Source of the DNA: Dolomedes plantarius
Taxonomy: Eukaryota > Arthropoda > Arachnida > Araneae > Dolomedidae
Length of the DNA stretch: 64,000 nt
Reading direction: 5' to 3'
NCBI GenBank assembly: GCA_907164885.2
Contig: OU015497.1
Location: forward strand, 72,028,898-72,092,897
Below are positions 58,741-64,000 of this stretch, piece by piece. A program made the translations under genes and the position numbers. Position 1 is the first letter of the stretch. The number at the start of each line of letters is the position of its first letter. Below the pieces are notes generated by a model. The model did no database searches, was not told the origin of the DNA, and worked only from the letters and a program-made list of their open reading frames with translations.

Positions 58741-59196
58741 ATAAATATATTTGAAATCTCGTGTGCGAACAAACATATACAATCCATCATTAAATAAAAA
58801 GATCTCTTCCTTCAGAAAGCAAAATACAATAAGAGATTTTAAAAAAACTATTTATTTATGTCTTTTAACTTTAATTAAAATGAAGATTTATAATGAAGCA
58901 TAACACTTTTTAATGACTTTTAAAAAAATCCCTTTTTTAGCTATTACCACAAAATCAAACATATTCCCTAATAAATATACTTGAAATCTCATGAGCAAAG
59001 AAACATATACAATCCATCATTAAATAAAAAGATCTCTTCCCTCAGAGAGTAAAATACAATAAGAGATTTTTAAAAAAAAATTATTTATGCCTTTTAACTT
59101 TAATTAAAATGAAGATTTATAATGAAGTATAAAACTTTTTAATGACTTTAAAAATCACTTTTTAAGCTATTACCACAAAATAAAACATATTCCCAA
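58741..59196. repeat. Tandem duplication, two ~230-bp units
   Basis: Units 58741-58970 and 58971-59196 agree throughout, for instance at ACATATACAATCCATCATTA and AATGAAGATTTATAATGAAG, with scattered substitutions and small indels. Confidence 0.9.
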
Positions 59197-59492
59197 AGGA
59201 AATGTAATGCCAATGTTGATGTTACATTGTAAATGGATTTTTAAATATTTTCAAAACGTAGTAAATGGTATCCCACCATGGATTTTGCATAGAAAAATAT
59301 AGTGTATAAAAAGGCACATATCATATCAGATATGAATTTCCTAATTCTGATGAATTATCTAGAGAAATATATCCCATCATGAATGCTGTTGACTGTTAGA
59401 CATCATTTCCATACGAATTTAAGGGCTGCATGGAAATCTTTCCTGTTCAAACATTGTTAATTGAATTCAGATATTTCCAACAAAAGGCAGTA

Positions 59493-60530
59493 CACCCAAC
59501 CCTCAATTTACATGACAGATACGTTCTGCATTAAAGTGAAACCACATAAATTGAATCTAAGGAAATCATAAAACTGGGAGGCTTTAAAAAATTTATTCAA
59601 TATCTATTTTTAAAATATCTTCAAAAATTAATCTAAGAGCATGGAGTACCTTATTGACTTTTAATTTTTTTAACTATTTATTTACTTATTAAAATTTTTA
59701 ATGCAGTTTTAAAAAAACTTAAAACCATGTTAAACCAAACAAACATAAATTGAGAATTGCATAAATTGAGGTACAGATGCATAGCTTTATTTCAGATACT
59801 AATATGGGAGAAACACTGCCAGCCAATATATAATACAACCAATGTTGATTAAATTTTGACCAACTACTTGGGAAAAAAAAAGTCAAAATATACCACTTCT
59901 CTTATAATTTCTTAGTTTATTTTTTTGTTATTAGGAGGGTGGTAACTATTAGGAGAATGGTGACTTATTAATTTCCTTATAATGGGAATCTAGTGAAAGT
60001 ATTTTTTTTAAATCAATAAAATGAATTTTTATTTTAAACAGTTTTTATGAGAATTCAACACAATACACCTGTTTCTTGATTTGCACGATACTCGGTTTAT
60101 ACAGTTTCTAAATTTCATAAATTAAAAATATATATTGATTGATTATTTGATTATTTTACATTGAACACACTCATTAATTATCTGCACAGACATCACAAGT
60201 GCATTGCATCACATTGCATTTAGCATTGGCATCATTAAAGTAGATTTTATTTCAATTCCATACTGTCATTTCTAGTTCAGTTCTACATGAGGTAAGATGT
60301 TAATTTTTCAAATACATATGTAACTAGATAATTTATCATTGCATATTACTTAAATTGCTTTGTCTTCACTTCGGCATAAACTCTTTAGATTTTTACACTG
60401 TTATTATAAACATAACTACAGCTTGCACCCATCCCCTTGTTTAATATGAATGCTGTGTCTTGTTTTACATGGTTTGAATTTACACCATTTGTCATGAAAT
60501 GCTTCTACCATGTAAATCAAGGGATAAGTG
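59493..60530. mobile_element. Probable TA-flanked MITE
   Basis: Ends CACCCAACCCTCAATTTACA and, inverted, CACTTATCCCTTGATTTACA agree at 17 of 22 positions, with TA at 59491-59492 and 60531-60532. Internal AATTGAG motifs echo the ends. Confidence 0.55.
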
Positions 60531-60874
60531 TATCTCAAAGTGACAAACATTTTTTTCATGTAGATAAATTTGAAATAATTTTATCACATTTTCTAAATAA
60601 GTAATGTAATTAACATTCATGGTTTATGAAATAAGTTAAATGGTACAGTCAGCCCAATAAATTATGGTTCTCAGACATAATTTTAAATTCAATTTTGTCA
60701 ATGATATTTTTTAATAATCAGAAATTTCCTCTTCATTCAACTCAAACATAGAAATGTTTCCATTCCTCTAATGATTTAACTAGCTTATGGACATAGTTTG
60801 AAATGTAAGCATCTTTAAAAAGTCAATCCAGTCAGTGCAATTTTTCACTTATATACAATATCCAATTTGCACAA

Positions 60875-61123
60875 TTAATCAAAATAATCCTCAATATCAA
60901 TATTAGGATCTAGTAAACCATCAAGAATATCTGATAAATCTAACTGATCTAGAATAAGATTTTCATATGTTTCTTCCAAATCTGTATCACCAATTAATAC
61001 AGCCCCTTGCAGTTTTCCTTCCTGCAACACAACCTTCACATATTCTGATCGTTCTGAAGCTCGTACAATAATTTCATAATCTGAACCTAGCTTCTGACCA
61101 TTATAAAGTCCTAATAAGACTAC
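60875..61123 (-). CDS. PYROXD1: PYROXD1, last coding exon
   Basis: Read on the - strand, acceptor TTTTTATAG is followed by 82 codons and TAA. The translation starts [20 protein letters not shown], continues through [20 protein letters not shown], and ends [13 protein letters not shown]. This matches my recollection of the C-terminus of PYROXD1, a FAD- and NAD(P)-dependent pyridine nucleotide-disulfide oxidoreductase, in particular the ETDLEETFENLIL and [11 protein letters not shown] segments. The FAD- and NADPH-binding parts would lie in exons to the right of the window; I find none between 61124 and 64000. The gene is convergent with insc. Confidence 0.92.
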   Translation of the reverse strand, partial: VVLLGLYNGQKLGSDYEIIVRASERSEYVKVVLQEGKLQGAVLIGDTDLEETYENLILDQLDLSDILDGLLDPNIDIEDYFD

Positions 61124-61755
61124 CTATAAAAATAGAAAATAAAAAATTATATAACACTGAAGCGATGAAAAATATGAGTGACATTGAAAACTTTTCCAGA
61201 GACAATAGTCTTTTAGTTAATTACATGTCAGCTGTCAGGAAAATACAGGTTTTCCACAAAATAAAGAAACAATGATGAACACAAGTACTGGAAGTGTATG
61301 CATATTTACATACATAAAATAAATTAAGAAAAAAAACAGGATAAAATCTACACTAATGTATGATGTTACAAAAACTAAGCTGTAAGAGGGAGAATTTATT
61401 ATAAATAGTTCTATGGTAAGGTACAGAATGCAGCCCTTTTCCAGGAAATAAGATTAAAACATTAACTTTGAAACTGAAGCTTAACATATGAAGGAAAAAA
61501 ATAAAACATCATTTGTTCAATTTTTTCACACATTATTATGTCCCCTCCTCCTCAAATAAGCAAATAAATAAAAAATAAAATCTATATATATATATATATA
61601 GATATATAGATATCACAGTTAAATAATGATATTATACAAGATTCATTATGAAGCTCAACATACGAAAGAAAAAAAATTCTATTGTTTGTTAAACTTTTCC
61701 ACACATTATCCCCCCCTCAAAAAAATAAACATACAAATATATATATATTTATTTA

Positions 61756-61935
61756 CAGTGGAATCTCAATCGATCGTTTTCCGAATCATCATTTTCTCGT
61801 ATGTGTCATTTATTTCATCCCGTCCGAATGAATTTTGATCATATTGCTTTGTTATGCTCCCGCATCCATCATTTTATCGCATTTATCGTTCATTTCAGTC
61901 GGTCTCTTGAAAAACAATATATCAAGATTCCACTG
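61756..61935. mobile_element. Short MITE
   Basis: Ends CAGTGGAATCTCAATCGATC and, inverted, CAGTGGAATCTTGATATATT. TA precedes the left end; the right flank is AT followed by TA. Confidence 0.6.
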
Positions 61936-62744
61936 ATATACATACATATATCCTTATATGACAATTAAATAATGATATTATACAAAATTCATTCAGAAAA
62001 TTAAAGCTGAAGAGTGACTTGATGAAAGCAAACTTTTTATAAGTCTTTGAAAAGAAATTAATATTTATTAACATTACATTAAATTTACAGAAATTGGCAA
62101 AGACAGTCTTTGGCTTAAAGTATTTTAAACAAATTTTATTAGTGAATGTACTTTGAAAATATGCAAATTTTGATGCAGCATTAACATTTACCATGAAATA
62201 CTGAAGAAGTGTCTTAATTATACATAAAATAATCTAAATCTTTAAATATTTATTTATTTAATAAATTACTGTATGTTACTTAAATACGAAGAAAATAACA
62301 TTATAAAATATTGCTACTTAAAATAAATATTATAAATTAGTCATTTTATTTTGATATTAAATTGTAAAGCATGTAACACATTTAAGGAAATAATGATTAA
62401 TTGAATACTTTAAAAAAAAAAGCTATTTAATAGATGTTATTCTACATTTCATCTAATATAATGCTGTAGCACACTGAGCATCAAATACAGAAGGTAATAC
62501 ATTAGCTAATCCTGTATTCTATGTGTCTTTCAACTGAAAACAGTTTAATAACTTACGATTACGCTGAAGTCTTCTCTTATATGTTTGGCAATAAATATCT
62601 TCTTGCACTTTCTCCACCCTCCCTTGAACACTTGTTTTGTCCTATACAGTCTGATATATTAGTTTTTTTAGTTCTTGTGTATGTCTCTTAACTATCTGAT
62701 AACCGCAACATTCGATTTTTGTCATACCGATTCCCCTATACTGT

Positions 62745-62950
62745 ATGGTGGTTAGTGGCCTAAATTACCACAGTGCAGGCTTGGGTTCAAATCCCAGCAA
62801 AAGCTTGGATGCTCCTGTTGTTACCTCCTTCTGAGGAAGTAATGTTGGTTAACCCATATGGTGCTCCAAAAATAATATAGCTAATAGAAATCATAGAGTG
62901 TACGGGAAAATGTCCTCACAACAAGAGCTTACCACATCAGGAAAAGTATA
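62745..62950 (+). repeat. SINE-3-related copy
   Basis: B box GGGTTCAAATCCCAGC at about 62793 and, downstream, GTTGGTTAACCCATATGGTG, the family's conserved 3' stretch. Confidence 0.6.
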
Positions 62951-63048
62951 TTTTAAAGTAGGTTATTAACCTTTTCCCTACGGGGTGGGATAGCATGTAT
63001 CCCAAGAATACAGACCCAAGAATGAATGTATATATATGTATATATATA

Positions 63049-63108
<60 letters not shown>

Positions 63109-63147
63109 ATGTCTATGTATATATATATATATATATGTATATATAGA

Positions 63148-63440
63148 GGGTGCGGTGGCCCAGTTGGAAAAGGCATCGAGCCAGTGATCTGAGGGTTGCA
63201 GGTTCACGGCCGGTCGCTGACAAAATCTACCGCCGTGTTCACTAATGGTAGCTGGGGCATGTAAAATAGGGCATGGCTGCAATGTCCTCCAAGTACTCAA
63301 ATTTACCCCTGGAGGTGTGGGGTCAAGGGTTCTAGTCTCATCACTTGACTCGGTTCAAAATTACGGGACCGGCCCATAGGGGGGTAATGCTGGTTCACCT
63401 ATACAGTGCTCCCAGAAAAGTGTCCAGCAAAACCGCAGAG
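63148..63440 (+). repeat. SINE-3-related copy, long form
   Basis: A box TGGCCCAGTTGGAAAAGG and B box GCAGGTTCACGGCC, then a body matching 40425-40710 (complement), and GGTTCACCTATACAGTGCTC near the end. Confidence 0.8.
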
Positions 63441-64000
63441 TCATATGACAGTAAGGATAATGTCCATGTAACCGTCTTCTGCATTGGAGAAGGATGTATA
63501 TATATATATATATACCTATACATATATATGTGTGTGTGTGTGTGTGTGTATAACCCCCTCAATGGTTGTTCTTACAAAGGGAGTATGAAATTTCCCCCCC
63601 CCCCCATTCTAAAAAGGGAGTTGGGAAAATGGGCCCCGTAAGCTAAAGGTTAAGATGATTATAAGTCAGGGGTTTAACGTGTTCATTATAAAATCAATCT
63701 ATTAAAAGACAAAAGTCTGTAATCTTATGACAGATACATTTAAAACAATTTTACAGTTGAATCACTTTCAATTTTGAAATTTATCATCTTTTTCTATAAC
63801 ACAATGGCATAAAGACACCAGAATCCTTTTTCTAGAGAGGTTCCAATTCTGAGGGCAGGAGATTGATGAAATTAACTTAGATATTAACTTTTTAAGGCTC
63901 CTGGAGAGGGTTCTGACCCTAGTCAATAATGCTAACTATGTTTACTTACTGAAAGACATAAAACAGAGGAAAATACTTTCATAAATGTTTTCCTATATAT

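Larger units (their letters stand above)
57136..60874. other. Intergenic / PYROXD1 3' region between convergent genes
   Basis: No ORF with family resemblance. It contains a 22-bp palindrome with poly(A) hexamers on both strands (57163-57184), an internally deleted mariner (57379-58129), a 230-bp tandem duplication (58741-59196), and a MITE-like unit with TA ends (59493-60530). How much of it is PYROXD1 3' UTR cannot be told from sequence. Confidence 0.6.
61124..64000 (-). other. PYROXD1 intron (partial)
   Basis: No further exon is recognisable up to the right edge. Contents include a small TA-flanked MITE (61756-61935), SINE copies near 62745-62950 and 63148-63440, and (AT)n tracts at 61581-61600, 63051-63101 and 63494-63513. 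A C12 run lies at about 63594-63605. Confidence 0.6.

Overview
This is a eukaryotic nuclear window. It is AT-rich, has long introns with canonical GT-AG splice sites, and is packed with DNA transposons, Helitrons and tRNA-derived SINEs. The protein-coding content and repeat types fit an arthropod. I favour an arachnid (spider), but that is inference; the sequence alone does not fix the species.

Most of the window (about 1.8-57.1 kb, + strand) is one gene, the 3' part of an inscuteable (insc) orthologue. Fourteen exons can be placed with matching splice phases: 1824-2183, 6901-7136, 10999-12166, 14373-14530, 21744-21925, 23552-23604, 24155-24260, 26560-26673, 28920-29045, 34603-34777, 41408-41583, 49176-49401, 53542-53618 and 56445-56576. 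Together they encode about 1,095 residues: a long low-complexity N-terminal region, the LGN/Pins-binding peptide (exon at 14.4 kb), and a helical Armadillo-like C-terminal domain ending in a PDZ-ligand tetrapeptide, ESYV. The start codon lies upstream of the window. One frame break, in an A7 run at 11030-11036, interrupts the third exon.

At 60875-61123 on the - strand lies the last coding exon of PYROXD1 (a pyridine nucleotide-disulfide oxidoreductase), convergent with insc. Its remaining exons lie beyond the right edge.

The introns are a layered record of transposition. They contain a Tc1 element whose single frame carries four stops (9161-10577), a DD41D rosa-type mariner with perfect 30-bp ends (43115-44430) inside a Helitron that is itself inside another Helitron (41869-44982), and a decayed piggyBac (17263-18282) in a Helitron remnant. 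There are also a hAT relic (33.2-34.4 kb), several internally deleted mariners, TTAA-flanked MITEs, pogo/Tigger-like MITEs including a 149-bp tandem array (49549-50763), three SINE families, and many (AT)n tracts. The stretches between these items are AT-rich intron or intergenic sequence in which I see no gene.
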